Notes: a model not told the origin generated them from the sequence alone. DNA of 64,000 bases from an uncultured Eubacterium sp. (GCA_947178105.1 CAMWXD010000006.1:1-64000), one strand, 5' to 3'. Positions 26,231 to 35,852 are shown, numbered from the stretch's first letter. Numbers and translations are program-made.

Positions 26231-27625
26231 TCAGGCGCCTGTCTTTTTGTTCCGATGAACTCTCTTCCCCTTTTCAAAGCCGGCGCCGTCAATCACGCCC
26301 TTTGCGGCCTTATCATATACCAGTACATTCATTCCCTGTTCCGTATACGTATAATCCCTGCGGTCGACCATTACGGACAGCCCTGCGGCATCCCTTTTCA
26401 CCGCAAGGTCTGAATAATCCAGGTCAAAATGCTGTAAAAAAGCCTCTGCTTCCCCGTTTTTTCCATTCGTAGCTGTACTTGAAAATGCCAGCTTACCATC
26501 CTCGTACACAGCCGCTGCGCCCTGTGGCTTTTCATAAAAGACGACAACGCATTCATCCAGCTTCTGCACGGCTTCCAGGTAATCCGAAGCATTTTCCAGC
26601 TTTGCAAGCTCCCTGCCGTAAAGCTCTGTATGCCGGAACTTCCGGCTCGCCTCTTCCCAGCTTTGATAACGTTGGGCTGCGCGCCTGTCTGGGATCTCAT
26701 AGTGGGATTTCATCCATTTTGCGAGATAATCTGTATATTTCACGCTGCCGTAATAGTTCAGATGCGACGGCTCCAGCAAGTCCGTAGAAAAATCGATCTG
26801 CATTTCTTCCACAAAATTACTGTCCAGAAACGGGATCCCATACTCCTTTGCAATCGCAAATACATAATTATACGCTTTCTGCTTTTCCTCCGTCTGGTTT
26901 AAATACGGGGAATTTACGAACATTAACGGAATCTTTTTTTCCCTGCATAATCCGATCAGTTTGCGTAGATACAATTCCGTCCGCTCGCTGACCGGCTCCA
27001 TCTTGTCAAAATTGGAACGGTCTACCTTCGCCCACTGCGCCAGCTCCCGCTTGGATATTACCTGGAAATCCGGCTTATATCCATGATACCTGACCCGCTT
27101 TGTATTTTCATAATCCTGCCTGGTCAGCTCGTTATATCTTGTATGGTAATAAGGAAACGAAAAAAACGCGCCGACTGCGTCCAACAGCTTCTCTTCCTGA
27201 TTGACCGCCAAGATTGCCTTCCACTTTTCACGGGAAGGCTTCATGCTGATCAGGCTCGGCCATGACGCAGCTCCCATATCGCTCTGCCTTTGATAGAGCG
27301 TACAGACGTCAAAGACCACCAGCTTTGGCGACTGCGTCTTAAGCGCTTCTTCCAGAAAATAATAACTGATCCATACCGGCTGTGCAGGCGACGCCAGAAG
27401 ATAGCTTGCCATACCATAATCGTCATACAGCTTACATGTATTGATGCTGTAATACACATGGCTGCTGCCGACACACAGCACATCTACCGTATTCTCTTCC
27501 AGCTTATAAAAATCAGCCAACTGGATGCAGCCTGCATCCGTCCGGTTCAGCGTTGCCCTGCCGAGCACCGTGGCAATCCCAGCAAACATGCACAGCAGAA
27601 ATAATGTACTGAATAGCTTTTTCAT
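26231..27625 (-). CDS. Exported SGNH-hydrolase-like protein
   Basis: 464 residues. An N-terminal hydrophobic segment (LFSTLFLLCMFAGIATVLG) serves as signal anchor or signal peptide. VDVLCVGSSHVYYSINT near residue 48 fits the nucleophile block (GSSH) of DHHW/AlgX-like SGNH proteins, and LEPSHLNYYGSVKY near 262 fits the catalytic His block. Related proteins act with MBOAT acyltransferases on cell-surface polymers, but none is adjacent here. The C-terminal 170 residues form a separate part without a recognised motif. Exact substrate unknown. Confidence 0.7.
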   Translation of the reverse strand: MKKLFSTLFLLCMFAGIATVLGRATLNRTDAGCIQLADFYKLEENTVDVLCVGSSHVYYSINTCKLYDDYGMASYLLASPAQPVWISYYFLEEALKTQSPKLVVFDVCTLYQRQSDMGAASWPSLISMKPSREKWKAILAVNQEEKLLDAVGAFFSFPYYHTRYNELTRQDYENTKRVRYHGYKPDFQVISKRELAQWAKVDRSNFDKMEPVSERTELYLRKLIGLCREKKIPLMFVNSPYLNQTEEKQKAYNYVFAIAKEYGIPFLDSNFVEEMQIDFSTDLLEPSHLNYYGSVKYTDYLAKWMKSHYEIPDRRAAQRYQSWEEASRKFRHTELYGRELAKLENASDYLEAVQKLDECVVVFYEKPQGAAAVYEDGKLAFSSTATNGKNGEAEAFLQHFDLDYSDLAVKRDAAGLSVMVDRRDYTYTEQGMNVLVYDKAAKGVIDGAGFEKGKRVHRNKKTGA

Positions 27626-27722
27626 AAATCCACCTCTGGGAAACAGTGTTCCCAGAAGCAGCGTATTTTATACAAGCCTTCTTAAGACAGGCTTTCTTAT
27701 GACAAGCTTTTTGTATCATACT

Positions 27723-28775
27723 CTAAAAATACTTCGAATATTTAATATCCTCCTTCGGAAAATCCGCTTCCGTCCACACATGCTGCTCCCGCATCTTCTT
27801 TTCGGAAACAGCAAAATAATCATTGCGGATCTCATCTCCGTCATCCGGGTCATCCCATGTACAGTCAATATAACTGTACTTGCTGCCCAGCTTCGCATAC
27901 GTCCACGCATGTGCAACGCCCCCTGCCGTTCCGCAGACAGACATCGACTGCAATCCGCACTTTTTTGCCATCAGGTTAAAAGCCGCCGCATATCCCTGGC
28001 AGACTGCGGAGCCTTCCACAAGCGCACCGTACGCCGTAAACGCATCGTCATACTTGTTTCCCAGAATTTCCGCCGCCTTTTTATCATAAGTACAATTTAA
28101 AATCAGATAGTCGTGGATCGCCTTTGCCTTTTGTTTGCCCGACATTCCGGATTTGATGCATTTCTTCACCGCATCCTGTGCCGCCTTGTCTGCTGCATTG
28201 ACTTTCTCGTCCTGCTGCTCTTTCGTCAAAGACCTGCCGACCTGGTAGCCATAAGCGCCGCCTGTATTTCGCCAGACGACCGTATTGTAATTATACTCTG
28301 GATGCTGCTGGAGCATTTTTACAAAAATTTCATAATAAGACGTGTCGCTGTAATAGCTTTCGGAATAATCCCTGTCCTTTAGCGCCTTTGCCGCAGCTTT
28401 TCTGGCTGCGGCTTCTGATTTGAGCCGCTTGACCTTAATAAACGCGTCTTTGGATAGCTCAACCGTATATTTCGCATTTGTGCTTGCACTGTTTGTCTGC
28501 TTCCGAAACTGGACGCTGCCTGCTAACATGCGGTTCTGGCTCTTTGCTGCCTGTTCCAGCGCATTTTTGATCTGGGCTGTCGAATAACTCGCAGGCGCCG
28601 TAAACGTAACCGACTGTTTTCCTTTTTTTATTGCCTGCGCAAAGGTCTGCTGAATTTGCTTCAAATCCAATACGTCGGACGCGGCAGCAGCCTGTTTCGG
28701 GGCTCTTAAGCTAATTCCCGCCAATAACAGCAAAAAGCAAATGACAGTTGTAATAATCCTCTTTTTGGCTTTCAT
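27723..28775 (-). CDS. Exported transglutaminase-like protein
   Basis: 350 residues. A signal peptide (ICFLLLLAGISLRAPKQAAA) opens the protein. The C-terminal half is a transglutaminase-like (papain-fold) domain with the triad in order: Cys in GSAVCQGYAAAF, His in GVAHAWTYAKLG, Asp in YSYIDCTWDDPDD. Such secreted proteins in Clostridia are often called 'transglutaminase domain protein' and may act as proteases or cross-linkers at the wall. The start at 28775 is favoured because AAAGGGG is ten bases upstream; the ATG at 28784 is only one base from it. Confidence 0.85.
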   Translation of the reverse strand: MKAKKRIITTVICFLLLLAGISLRAPKQAAAASDVLDLKQIQQTFAQAIKKGKQSVTFTAPASYSTAQIKNALEQAAKSQNRMLAGSVQFRKQTNSASTNAKYTVELSKDAFIKVKRLKSEAAARKAAAKALKDRDYSESYYSDTSYYEIFVKMLQQHPEYNYNTVVWRNTGGAYGYQVGRSLTKEQQDEKVNAADKAAQDAVKKCIKSGMSGKQKAKAIHDYLILNCTYDKKAAEILGNKYDDAFTAYGALVEGSAVCQGYAAAFNLMAKKCGLQSMSVCGTAGGVAHAWTYAKLGSKYSYIDCTWDDPDDGDEIRNDYFAVSEKKMREQHVWTEADFPKEDIKYSKYF

Positions 28776-28845
28776 CAATGACATTCCCCTTTCTGTTGCT
28801 TTTCTATGTTTCTGATTCCTGTTTGTGATTCCTTATCGTTACTTA

Positions 28846-28890
28846 TACTTAGTACATCAATACTTAGTACATCAATACTTAGTACATCAA
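28846..28890. repeat. Three perfect 15-bp tandem repeats at the greA stop codon
   Basis: TACTTAGTACATCAA occurs three times without change at 28846-28860, 28861-28875 and 28876-28890. On the sense strand of the GreA-family gene the first copy begins at its TGA, so each unit carries another TGA in the 3' untranslated RNA. No hairpin of terminator quality is seen there. Confidence 0.95.
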
Positions 28891-29390
28891 AATTTCCGCA
28901 GCTTGTCTGTCCCATCATCCACCGTATTTTCGATCGACTTGATCACCACGTCGTAGCTGTAATCCTGGTTTACCTTTACCGATACCCGATCTCCCACCTT
29001 ATGTCCCAAAATCGCCTTCCCAATCGGAGAATCAATGCTGATCATCCCCTTGAGCGAATTGCCGCGCACAGTTGTAACCAGCTTAAACGTCTCTGTCTCA
29101 TCGTCCTCTTCAAAATAAACCGTCACCGTATTGTCCAGCCCGACCTCATCCGCATCAGACTCCGTCTCTATAATCTGCGCCGTCTTAATCATCCTTTCCA
29201 GATAGCGGATTCTGCTCTCATTCTGGTTTTTGTCCTTTTTCGCCGCATGGTATTCAAAGTTTTCACTCAGGTCTCCATGCGCCCTTGCTTCCTTTACCGC
29301 CTCCAGCGCTTCCTTTCGAACTACAAGCTTGCGATACTCAATCTCCTCCTCCATACGTGCAATATCTTTTTTGGTCATTTTATCATACAT
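28887..29390 (-). CDS. greA: GreA-family transcription elongation factor
   Basis: 167 residues, close to GreA size. The N-terminal coiled coil (TKKDIARMEEEIEYRKLVVR) ends in the family loop AHGDLSENFEYHAAKKDKN near residue 45, with the acidic tip residues that enter the RNA polymerase channel and help cut backtracked RNA. The C-terminal FKBP-like domain contains SIDSPIGKAILGHKVGDRVSV near 128. The gene is alone between copA and the exported transglutaminase. It may be a second GreA paralogue, since the core greA usually sits elsewhere; that cannot be judged here. Start 29390 has GAGGAAAAG. Confidence 0.85.
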   Translation of the reverse strand: MYDKMTKKDIARMEEEIEYRKLVVRKEALEAVKEARAHGDLSENFEYHAAKKDKNQNESRIRYLERMIKTAQIIETESDADEVGLDNTVTVYFEEDDETETFKLVTTVRGNSLKGMISIDSPIGKAILGHKVGDRVSVKVNQDYSYDVVIKSIENTVDDGTDKLRKF

Positions 29391-29449
29391 ACTTTTCCTC
29401 TTTCTTGTCCCATTGCCTGCTGCCCTAAAACCAATACAAACAGGAAAAG

Positions 29450-29473
29450 CGGAAGAAGCCTTTCCTTCTTCCG
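29450..29473 (-). terminator. Hairpin between copA and greA
   Basis: CGGAAGAAG (29450-29458) pairs with CTTCTTCCG (29465-29473) around a six-base loop, extendable by three more pairs; a TTTTCC tract follows on the minus strand. Likely ends the copA transcript. Confidence 0.5.
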
Positions 29474-29552
29474 TTTCCCATAAAGCCACGCCTGCCGGAT
29501 CCAATTTTCCTTATCATCCTGTTTCCAGCCTGCCAGATCCCTGTTTTCCAGC

Positions 29553-29762
29553 CTACTGGATCTGCGTTACCTTATAATCCTGCTCTTCCACTGTCTTGCG
29601 CAGCACTTCGTCGGCGATTTCGGCATTCAGCTTTAAAACTGCCGTCCCGGCTTCATGGCTGACAGCAGCCTCATCCACCTGTGCAAGCGCCTCCAGGCAT
29701 TTCTTAACCCTTGCCTCACAGTGTCCGCACATCATTCCTTCGATCTTCATTGTCTTTTCCAT
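29553..29762 (-). CDS. Possible internal start for a CopZ-like copper chaperone (C-terminal HMA of CopA)
   Basis: Within copA, in frame, an ATG at 29762 lies eight bases behind a GGAGG. From there the 69 residues form a complete HMA domain ([18 protein letters not shown]). It could therefore be made both as the C-terminal domain of CopA and as a free copper chaperone, or copA and a former copZ gene have fused. Same frame, no stop between the parts. Inference. Confidence 0.4.
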   Translation of the reverse strand: MEKTMKIEGMMCGHCEARVKKCLEALAQVDEAAVSHEAGTAVLKLNAEIADEVLRKTVEEQDYKVTQIQ

Positions 29763-32084
29763 TGTCCATTCCTCCATTTTTTGTTTTCTGTTTTTGGATT
29801 GTATTCTTTTTTTATCTTTACTGGCGTCGTGGATCGATACCAGGTTCAGGCGCAGCGCATTTGTCACGACGCAGAAGCTGGAAAGGCTCATCGCCGCCGC
29901 GCCGAACATCGGATTGAGCTGCCAGTGAAACAGCGGGATCCAGACTCCTGCTGCAAGCGGGATTCCGATAATATTGTAAATAAACGCCCAGAACAGGTTT
30001 TCATGAATATTGCGCAGCGTCGCCCGGCTCAGGCGGATTGCCGCCGGCACGTCAAGGAGGCTGCTCTTCATCAATACGACATCCGCCGCGTCGATCGCAA
30101 TATCTGTCCCCGCTCCAATCGCGATGCCGATATCCGCCCTGGTCAGCGCAGGCGCATCATTCATGCCGTCTCCGACCATCGCGGTCTTTCCCTGTCCTTT
30201 CAGCTTTCGGATCACACTTTCCTTGCCATCCGGCAGTACGCCAGCAACTACCTCGTCCACGCCTGCCTGCCTGCCGATCGCTTTTGCTGTCCGTTCATTG
30301 TCACCGGTCAGCATCACGACACGGATGCCCATATTCTGCAGCTCGCGGATGGCATGTGGACTGTCTTCCTTTATCACGTCCGCTACGGCAATCAGCCCTG
30401 CCATCTGCCCGTCCTTTGCAAAAAACAAAGGCGTCTTCCCTTCCTCTGCAAGCTGCTGCGATTGTTTCATAAGCGCCTTGGAAATCTCTGCCTGGCTGCT
30501 GATAAACGAGCCGTTTCCTCCGGCAAGTTTTGCCCCCTGGCTAACGCCTGTCAGCCCGTTTCCCGGCAAAGCTGCAAAGTCTTCCAGTTCAGCAGGCTTT
30601 AACCCTTTTTGCGCTGCATATTCCAGCACAGCCTTCGCAAGCGGATGCTCGCTCTTATATTCCAGCGTATTTGCCAACTCCAGCAGTTGTTCTTCTGTGA
30701 TACCCTCCGCAGGTATCACGTCTGTAACCTTTGGCATCCCATTTGTAATCGTCCCGGTTTTATCAAGGGCGACAATCTCGGTCTTGCCTGCTTCCTCCAG
30801 CGAAACAGCCGTCTTAAACATGATACCGTTTTTCGCTCCGACGCCGTTGCCTACCATAATCGCCACCGGCGTCGCCAGCCCCAGCGCACAGGGACAGCTA
30901 ATGACAAGCACAGAGATCCCTCTTGCAAGCGCAAACCCGATGCCCTCTCCCGCAAACAGCCATACCGCAATCGTTACAAGCGCAACCGCAATGACTGCCG
31001 GTACAAACACCCCCGACACCCGGTCAGCCACTTTTGCAATCGGCGCCTTAGTCGCCGCCGCGTCACTGACCATGCGGATAATCTGGGACAGCGTCGTGTC
31101 CTCGCCCACTCTGACCGCCTCGCATTTTAAAAACCCGGACTGGTTGACCGTCGCCGCCGATACAGCATCGCCCTGCGCTTTATCCACCGGAATGCTTTCT
31201 CCGGTGAGCGCTGCTTCATTGACCGCACTGCTGCCCTCCAGTACCACGCCGTCCACCGGAATATTCTCCCCGGGACGCACGACAAAGAGATCTCCCTTTT
31301 TTACCTGCTCAATCGGCACCTGCACCTCGGCGCCTGCCCTGATGACGGCCGCTGTCTTTGGGGCAAGCTTCATCAGCCCTTTTAACGCGTCTGTCGTCTT
31401 GCCCTTCGAACGCGCCTCCAGCATCTTGCCTACCGTAATCAGCGTTAAAATCATAGCCGCCGACTCAAAGTAAAACTCGTGCATAAAAGCCATCACGCCG
31501 TCCATATCCCCGCGCACCTGCGCATCGGTCATCGCAAACAGCGCATAGGTGCTGTACACAAATGCCGCCGATGAGCCAAGCGCCACCAGCGTATCCATAT
31601 TTGGCGCCCTGTGCCACAGGCTCTTAAAACCGCTGATAAAAAATTTCTGGTTCACCACCATAATTATAACGGTTAACAGCAGTTGGATCAACCCCATTGC
31701 CACATGATTTTTACCCAAAAATGCCGGAACCGGCCATCCCCACATCATATTGCCCATAGACAGGTACATCAATGCCGCTAAAAATCCCAGCGATGCAAGC
31801 AGCCTCTGCTTTAGCACCGGCGTATCATGATCTGCCAGCAGCTCTTCTTCCCCTGCCGCAGCCCTGCCAGGCGCATCCGCCGCCGCATGTTTTTGGGAAG
31901 CGCCATATCCCGCGCCCTCCACGGCACGGATCACGTCGCCCGCGTCAGCCGTCCCTTCCACTCCCATAGAATTCGTAAGCAGGCTGACCGAACATGCCGT
32001 AACGCCAGGCACCTTCGATACTGCCTTTTCCACACGCGCGCTGCACGCAGCGCAGCTCATCCCAGTTACTGTATATTGTTCCAA
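29553..32084 (-). CDS. copA: Copper-exporting P1B-type ATPase with HMA domains at both ends
   Basis: About 843 residues. N-terminal heavy-metal domain with [13 protein letters not shown]; eight membrane helices; the CPCALGLA metal-site motif; phosphorylation site [27 protein letters not shown]; hinge [11 protein letters not shown]. The last 69 residues are a second HMA domain ([14 protein letters not shown]), fused at the C-terminus, which is not the usual CopA plan. It pumps Cu+ out of the cytoplasm. The start is taken as TTG at 32084, eight bases from GGGAGG and giving the family-like [14 protein letters not shown]; an in-frame ATG at 32108 lacks a site. csoR lies just upstream, same strand. 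Confidence 0.94.
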   Translation of the reverse strand: MEQYTVTGMSCAACSARVEKAVSKVPGVTACSVSLLTNSMGVEGTADAGDVIRAVEGAGYGASQKHAAADAPGRAAAGEEELLADHDTPVLKQRLLASLGFLAALMYLSMGNMMWGWPVPAFLGKNHVAMGLIQLLLTVIIMVVNQKFFISGFKSLWHRAPNMDTLVALGSSAAFVYSTYALFAMTDAQVRGDMDGVMAFMHEFYFESAAMILTLITVGKMLEARSKGKTTDALKGLMKLAPKTAAVIRAGAEVQVPIEQVKKGDLFVVRPGENIPVDGVVLEGSSAVNEAALTGESIPVDKAQGDAVSAATVNQSGFLKCEAVRVGEDTTLSQIIRMVSDAAATKAPIAKVADRVSGVFVPAVIAVALVTIAVWLFAGEGIGFALARGISVLVISCPCALGLATPVAIMVGNGVGAKNGIMFKTAVSLEEAGKTEIVALDKTGTITNGMPKVTDVIPAEGITEEQLLELANTLEYKSEHPLAKAVLEYAAQKGLKPAELEDFAALPGNGLTGVSQGAKLAGGNGSFISSQAEISKALMKQSQQLAEEGKTPLFFAKDGQMAGLIAVADVIKEDSPHAIRELQNMGIRVVMLTGDNERTAKAIGRQAGVDEVVAGVLPDGKESVIRKLKGQGKTAMVGDGMNDAPALTRADIGIAIGAGTDIAIDAADVVLMKSSLLDVPAAIRLSRATLRNIHENLFWAFIYNIIGIPLAAGVWIPLFHWQLNPMFGAAAMSLSSFCVVTNALRLNLVSIHDASKDKKRIQSKNRKQKMEEWTMEKTMKIEGMMCGHCEARVKKCLEALAQVDEAAVSHEAGTAVLKLNAEIADEVLRKTVEEQDYKVTQIQ

Positions 32085-32130
32085 ACCAAACAGCCTCCCT
32101 TCCTGCAACTAACTTTTTCTCAGGTTTGCA

Positions 32131-32505
32131 TTATTTCATCAGCTTCTGCAAAACCGCTACAAGCTCATCCACGGTCTCCTCTTTTCCTTCACGGATATCC
32201 CTCGTCACGCAGGTCTTGATGTGATTTGCCAGCAGTACTTTGTTAAAGCTGTTGAGCGCTGCATTCACAGCAGCCACCTGCACAAGAATATCTGTACAAT
32301 AGGCATCCTTTTCCACCATCCCCTTAATCCCGCGCACCTGTCCTTCGATCCGGTTTAGCCTGTGGATCAGGTCTGTGTATTCTCTGCTGGTACGTTCCTT
32401 TATCTTCGCCGTGTCCGCACATTGGCAGCACCCGCTGCTTTCGCCTGTATGTGCTGTATTGGTTTTGTTTTGTATGTCAGATACTGTATTTGTTTTTATC
32501 TCCAC
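32131..32505 (-). CDS. csoR: Copper-sensing repressor CsoR
   Basis: 124 residues of the CsoR/RcnR all-helical family. The Cu(I) ligands are in place: C70 in DAYCTDIL, H95 and C99 in NHIKTC; HRLNRIEGQVRGIKGMVE near residue 48 is the DNA-binding helix. An unusual N-terminal tail of about 40 residues carries GCCQCAD, three extra Cys that may bind copper or another thiophilic metal. It precedes copA by 46 bases. When copper binds, it leaves the operator at 32586-32606 and copA is made. Confidence 0.93.
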   Translation of the reverse strand: MEIKTNTVSDIQNKTNTAHTGESSGCCQCADTAKIKERTSREYTDLIHRLNRIEGQVRGIKGMVEKDAYCTDILVQVAAVNAALNSFNKVLLANHIKTCVTRDIREGKEETVDELVAVLQKLMK

Positions 32506-32582
32506 ATTTTCTCCTTCCTTCCAGCTTTCTATGCAGCCGGTTTCATTTTATCTGCCTTCTGCTGCTTTCCTGTTCGATTGTT

Positions 32583-32611
32583 ATTATATACCCCCATAGG
32601 GTATATTGCAA
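32583..32611 (-). promoter_or_regulatory. csoR-copA promoter with CsoR operator in the spacer
   Basis: On the minus strand: TTGCAA (32606-32611), a 17-base spacer, TATAAT (32583-32588). The spacer and its edges form ATATACCC...GGGTATAT (32586-32606), the GC-centred palindrome typical of CsoR sites. Repressor and polymerase would bind the same face, giving simple exclusion. Confidence 0.8.
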
Positions 32612-32784
32612 GCATTTTTTTTATTTTTTTTAAGCTATTTTTTAAAAAGCTTGTTTTGCACACAAAAACAGTCTTTTCACATAGAGCAAAACCTGGTATC
32701 ATAAAAGTAATCATACAAAATGATCATACAAAGCAATCATGCAAAGCAACTATAAACAATCCCTCAGATAAGGAGCTTTTACAT

Positions 32785-33762
32785 ATGAAAGTACAGGAAT
32801 TAAGAGAATTATTAAGATCAGCAGACAGGCCCCTGCTGGAGAAAGCCTTTACGGAAATCTATAAACAGTTTCGCAAAAACCAAAAAGAAGATATCGATCA
32901 GATCATACAAAATATCCTGAGCGGAAAAGAAACAGAAAAAGCAAAACCCGTTTCTGCACTCGATTTTGATAAACTGGAACAGGAAATCCTTTTTTTCCTG
33001 GAAAATGCCTATGCCCAGAATTATTTTGTACCAAACCGCACAATCCCGAAAAACCAGCGTCCTAAATGGCGGTTTCTTTTGAAAAACTATCTCAAAGAAC
33101 TGGAAAAAATACCTGTGGAAAATGAAAATTACGGAAAATCTGTAGAATTGATGACAAAATTATATACGATGCTCTGCGACGCGTGCTGTCAATACCTTTT
33201 CTCCACCGAAGACCCATTCCGTTCCATCGGCTGGCAGCAGCAGGATTTATTTCAGGTGCTCGTGAAAAAAACCTTTGCAGCAGGCTATACCCGTGAAAAT
33301 ATATCCGCTCTGCTACAGCTTGCAGTCTGCGACGGCTTAAGCATGGAATCCATGCACATCGATCAGGAAACCGCATTTGTCTGGGCACTAAAAACTGCCG
33401 ACGCAAAATATATGGCGCTGGAAGAGGCAAAAAAACTTGCCGAAGAAAAAAAGCTCGCGCTTGCAGAGCCTGGCCTGCATTCGAACAGGCAATATACCTT
33501 CGAAGAAGCAATCAACCATCTGTGCGAAATCATCCTGCTCATTTCCATTGCGCTTGCAGAGCCAGACACAGGCATCAAATACTTTTTCAAAAATTTCCGT
33601 AAACCGACAAAGGAAGTCGTCTTGTACTATGCGCTTGACCTGATCGACCTTGCGGAAGACGACGCTTTATGGATCAAGGTCTACGAGGACGGAACCCGCC
33701 GGAAAATCAAACCGCGCGAATCCCTGCAGCAAGCGTATCTTGAAAAGAAAAACATGGCGTAA
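32785..33762 (+). CDS. Hypothetical protein, 325 residues
   Basis: A soluble, helix-rich protein. The start at 32785 has AAGGAG; the frame is open far upstream but crosses csoR and its promoter. Visible: VQELRELLRSADRPLLEKAF at the start, FVPNRTIPKNQRPKWRFLLK near residue 75, an Ala/Lys/Glu-rich stretch near 210-230, and YYALDLIDLAEDDALWIKVY near 284. No membrane segment, catalytic motif or Cys pattern that I know. Divergent from csoR, with about 280 bases between. Looks like a family of its own; no function proposed. Confidence 0.75.
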   Translation: MKVQELRELLRSADRPLLEKAFTEIYKQFRKNQKEDIDQIIQNILSGKETEKAKPVSALDFDKLEQEILFFLENAYAQNYFVPNRTIPKNQRPKWRFLLKNYLKELEKIPVENENYGKSVELMTKLYTMLCDACCQYLFSTEDPFRSIGWQQQDLFQVLVKKTFAAGYTRENISALLQLAVCDGLSMESMHIDQETAFVWALKTADAKYMALEEAKKLAEEKKLALAEPGLHSNRQYTFEEAINHLCEIILLISIALAEPDTGIKYFFKNFRKPTKEVVLYYALDLIDLAEDDALWIKVYEDGTRRKIKPRESLQQAYLEKKNMA

Positions 33763-33843
33763 AGCTTGCATAAACTGCTGCTGGCAGCCGCGCAGTGTTC
33801 CACTGCCCTGCAACAAATATCTGCTGCCAGCTTTGCAGCATTT

Positions 33844-34806
33844 CTACTGCCCTGCCAAAGATTCCAGCAGCGCGTCAATCTTTGCACGCCCTGCAAGCCA
33901 GGAAGTAAACGCAGTCGCACTTCCAGCCGCCGTGCCATACAGCAGCGCTTTCTCATAACTGCCGGTTGTCAAATAGCCTGCCAAAAATCCGGCTACCATG
34001 GAATCCCCTGCGCCAACCGAATTTACCACGGTGCCCTTTGGCGGCAGGCGCTTCCATACCTCTTTGTGTTCGTCCACCAGAATCGCGCCGTCGCCAGCCA
34101 TCGACACAAGCACATTGCGGGCGCCCATTTCCTGTAACTTTTTGGCGTATTCGATCACCTGCTCGTCTGACGTCAGCGTAACTCCAAACATTTCTCCCAG
34201 CTCGTGGTTGTTCGGCTTAATTAAAAATGGATGGTATTTTAATACGTTCAGCAGCAGCTTTTGTGTCGCGTCTACCGCAATACGCACTCCTATTTTGTCC
34301 AGCCGCTTCATAATCTGCTCATATATATCATCCGGAAGCGTATTTGGAATACTGCCGGAAAGCACCAGCACATCCTCTTTTTCCAGAGCATCCAGCCTGT
34401 CAAAAAGCTGACTGATCTTTTCCTGCGGAATCTGCGGTCCCTGTCCGTTAATCTCAAATTCCTGATCTTTTGCTTTGTTGTGATCCTGTTTTCCGCTTGC
34501 CTGTTTTTTTGATGTCTCCGACTTTACTTTAACATTGATCCGCGTCATCCCCTCATCCAGAGGAATAAAATCCGTATCACAGCCATATTCCCTTAACATC
34601 TGCTCCATCGCAATCCCGGTAAATCCTGCGCGAAATCCAAGCGCGCGGCTTTTCAGCCCCAAATTTGAGATGACCACTGCCACATTATTCCCCTTGCCTC
34701 CGGCATAGACATGCTCTGACAACGTACGATTGACGGCATCGTCTTTAAAGTCCTCGACCTGTACGACATAATCCAGCGATGGATTAAATGTCACTGTATA
34801 AATCAT
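33844..34806 (-). CDS. fruK: 1-Phosphofructokinase (PfkB family)
   Basis: 320 residues, PfkB sugar kinase that turns fructose 1-phosphate from FruA into fructose 1,6-bisphosphate. Seen: MIYTVTFNPSLDYVV start, YAGGKGNNVAVVISNLG near residue 35, LSGSIPNTLPDD near 142, and the signature VNSVGAGDSMVAGFLAGYL near 253. A Lys/Gln/Asn-rich insert of about 25 residues (SKKQASGKQDHNKAKDQ, around 104-120) interrupts the lid region where the family has a short loop. Last gene of the fructose operon. ATG 34806 has GGGGAG. Confidence 0.9.
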   Translation of the reverse strand: MIYTVTFNPSLDYVVQVEDFKDDAVNRTLSEHVYAGGKGNNVAVVISNLGLKSRALGFRAGFTGIAMEQMLREYGCDTDFIPLDEGMTRINVKVKSETSKKQASGKQDHNKAKDQEFEINGQGPQIPQEKISQLFDRLDALEKEDVLVLSGSIPNTLPDDIYEQIMKRLDKIGVRIAVDATQKLLLNVLKYHPFLIKPNNHELGEMFGVTLTSDEQVIEYAKKLQEMGARNVLVSMAGDGAILVDEHKEVWKRLPPKGTVVNSVGAGDSMVAGFLAGYLTTGSYEKALLYGTAAGSATAFTSWLAGRAKIDALLESLAGQ

Positions 34807-34880
34807 ATTCTGCACTCCCCTTTCCATTTCATCGAATTTAAATATTTTTCAGGCACGCTCCAAGCATAACCCAAACATCC

Positions 34881-35852
34881 CTACTCAAACGGATATCTTA
34901 TTCCCCACTGGCTGCGCACCGTCGTCAACGTCTGCATGACATCTCTGACAATCCTCAGATTTTCCTTTCCGTCCTTGCTGCGTACATACTCCTGCATATC
35001 CTGTACTTCATACAGCAGCGCATCCTCTGTCCTGCCAGCCTCGATAATTTCTGTGCGCCCATCTTCCGTATAGGTAATGGATGCTTTCTGCGCCCTTGGA
35101 TAGTTGTTGATCTCAATAAAGCCCTTTTCCCCTGCAATCACGCCCCGCTTCGGCTGCTTTGCACGCATCGTAAGAGCCATAACAGCCATCTCGCCATCAG
35201 GATTTTTCAAAAGGATCCCACTCGTCTCATCTACTCCAGTTTCAAAATAATTCGCAGTCGTCAGCACGACATCCGGCATACTCTTCATAAAAAACCTTGC
35301 AAACGACACCGCATACACACCGATATCCAACAGTGCCCCGCCAGCCAGCTCCTTTGAAAAAAAGCGGTTGTTTACGTCATATTCCTTACAGCTACCAAAA
35401 TTGACCTGCACCATTTTCACAGCCCCGATCGCTCCGTCTTCCACCATCTGCTTTAGCTTTTTGTATAAAGGCATATGCAGCAGTGTCGTCCCGTCACAGA
35501 TCACAAGCCCTTTTTCCTCTGCAACAGCAGCACATTCCTCCAACTGCCTGCTGTTAACTGTGATCGATTTTTCGCAGAACACATGCTTTCCCGCCTTTAA
35601 TGCGGACAGCATCCATGTATAATGCGAACTGTGCGGCGTCGCAATATATACAATATCCACCTTTTCATCCGCAAGCAGCTCTTTTGCATCGCCATAAGCT
35701 TTTGTAACCTCATACTCTTCCTTAAATTTTTCTGCTTTTGCAAGGCTTGTGCCGCACACAGCATAGATTTCCCCGTTCACTGCCTTTAGCGCGGCGCCCA
35801 TCTCATGGGCAATCAGCCCTGTCCCTAAAATACCCCAGTTTAAATTTGCCAT
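34881..35852 (-). CDS. Gfo/Idh/MocA-family oxidoreductase
   Basis: 323 residues. N-terminal Rossmann fold with WGILGTGLIAHEMGAALKAV, the HVFCEKSITV motif near residue 87 (the conserved EKP-type Lys), and a C-terminal domain with GALLDIGVYAVSF near 172. These enzymes use NAD(P)H on sugars or sugar-like cyclic compounds; the substrate is unknown. It lies 24 bases behind rpiA and 74 before fruK, so it belongs to the fructose operon, where it is not a usual member. Start 35852 is chosen for its spacing from GAGGG. Confidence 0.87.
   Translation of the reverse strand: MANLNWGILGTGLIAHEMGAALKAVNGEIYAVCGTSLAKAEKFKEEYEVTKAYGDAKELLADEKVDIVYIATPHSSHYTWMLSALKAGKHVFCEKSITVNSRQLEECAAVAEEKGLVICDGTTLLHMPLYKKLKQMVEDGAIGAVKMVQVNFGSCKEYDVNNRFFSKELAGGALLDIGVYAVSFARFFMKSMPDVVLTTANYFETGVDETSGILLKNPDGEMAVMALTMRAKQPKRGVIAGEKGFIEINNYPRAQKASITYTEDGRTEIIEAGRTEDALLYEVQDMQEYVRSKDGKENLRIVRDVMQTLTTVRSQWGIRYPFE

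Noticed and set aside
28846-28890. CRISPR or attachment site
   Set aside because: 15-bp units are directly adjacent with no spacers, and no integrase or cas gene is near.
30010-31473. Long open frame (487 codons) on the plus strand opposite copA
   Set aside because: It lies wholly antisense to a clear P-type ATPase, has Ser/Ala-rich composition of a shadow frame, and no ribosome site.
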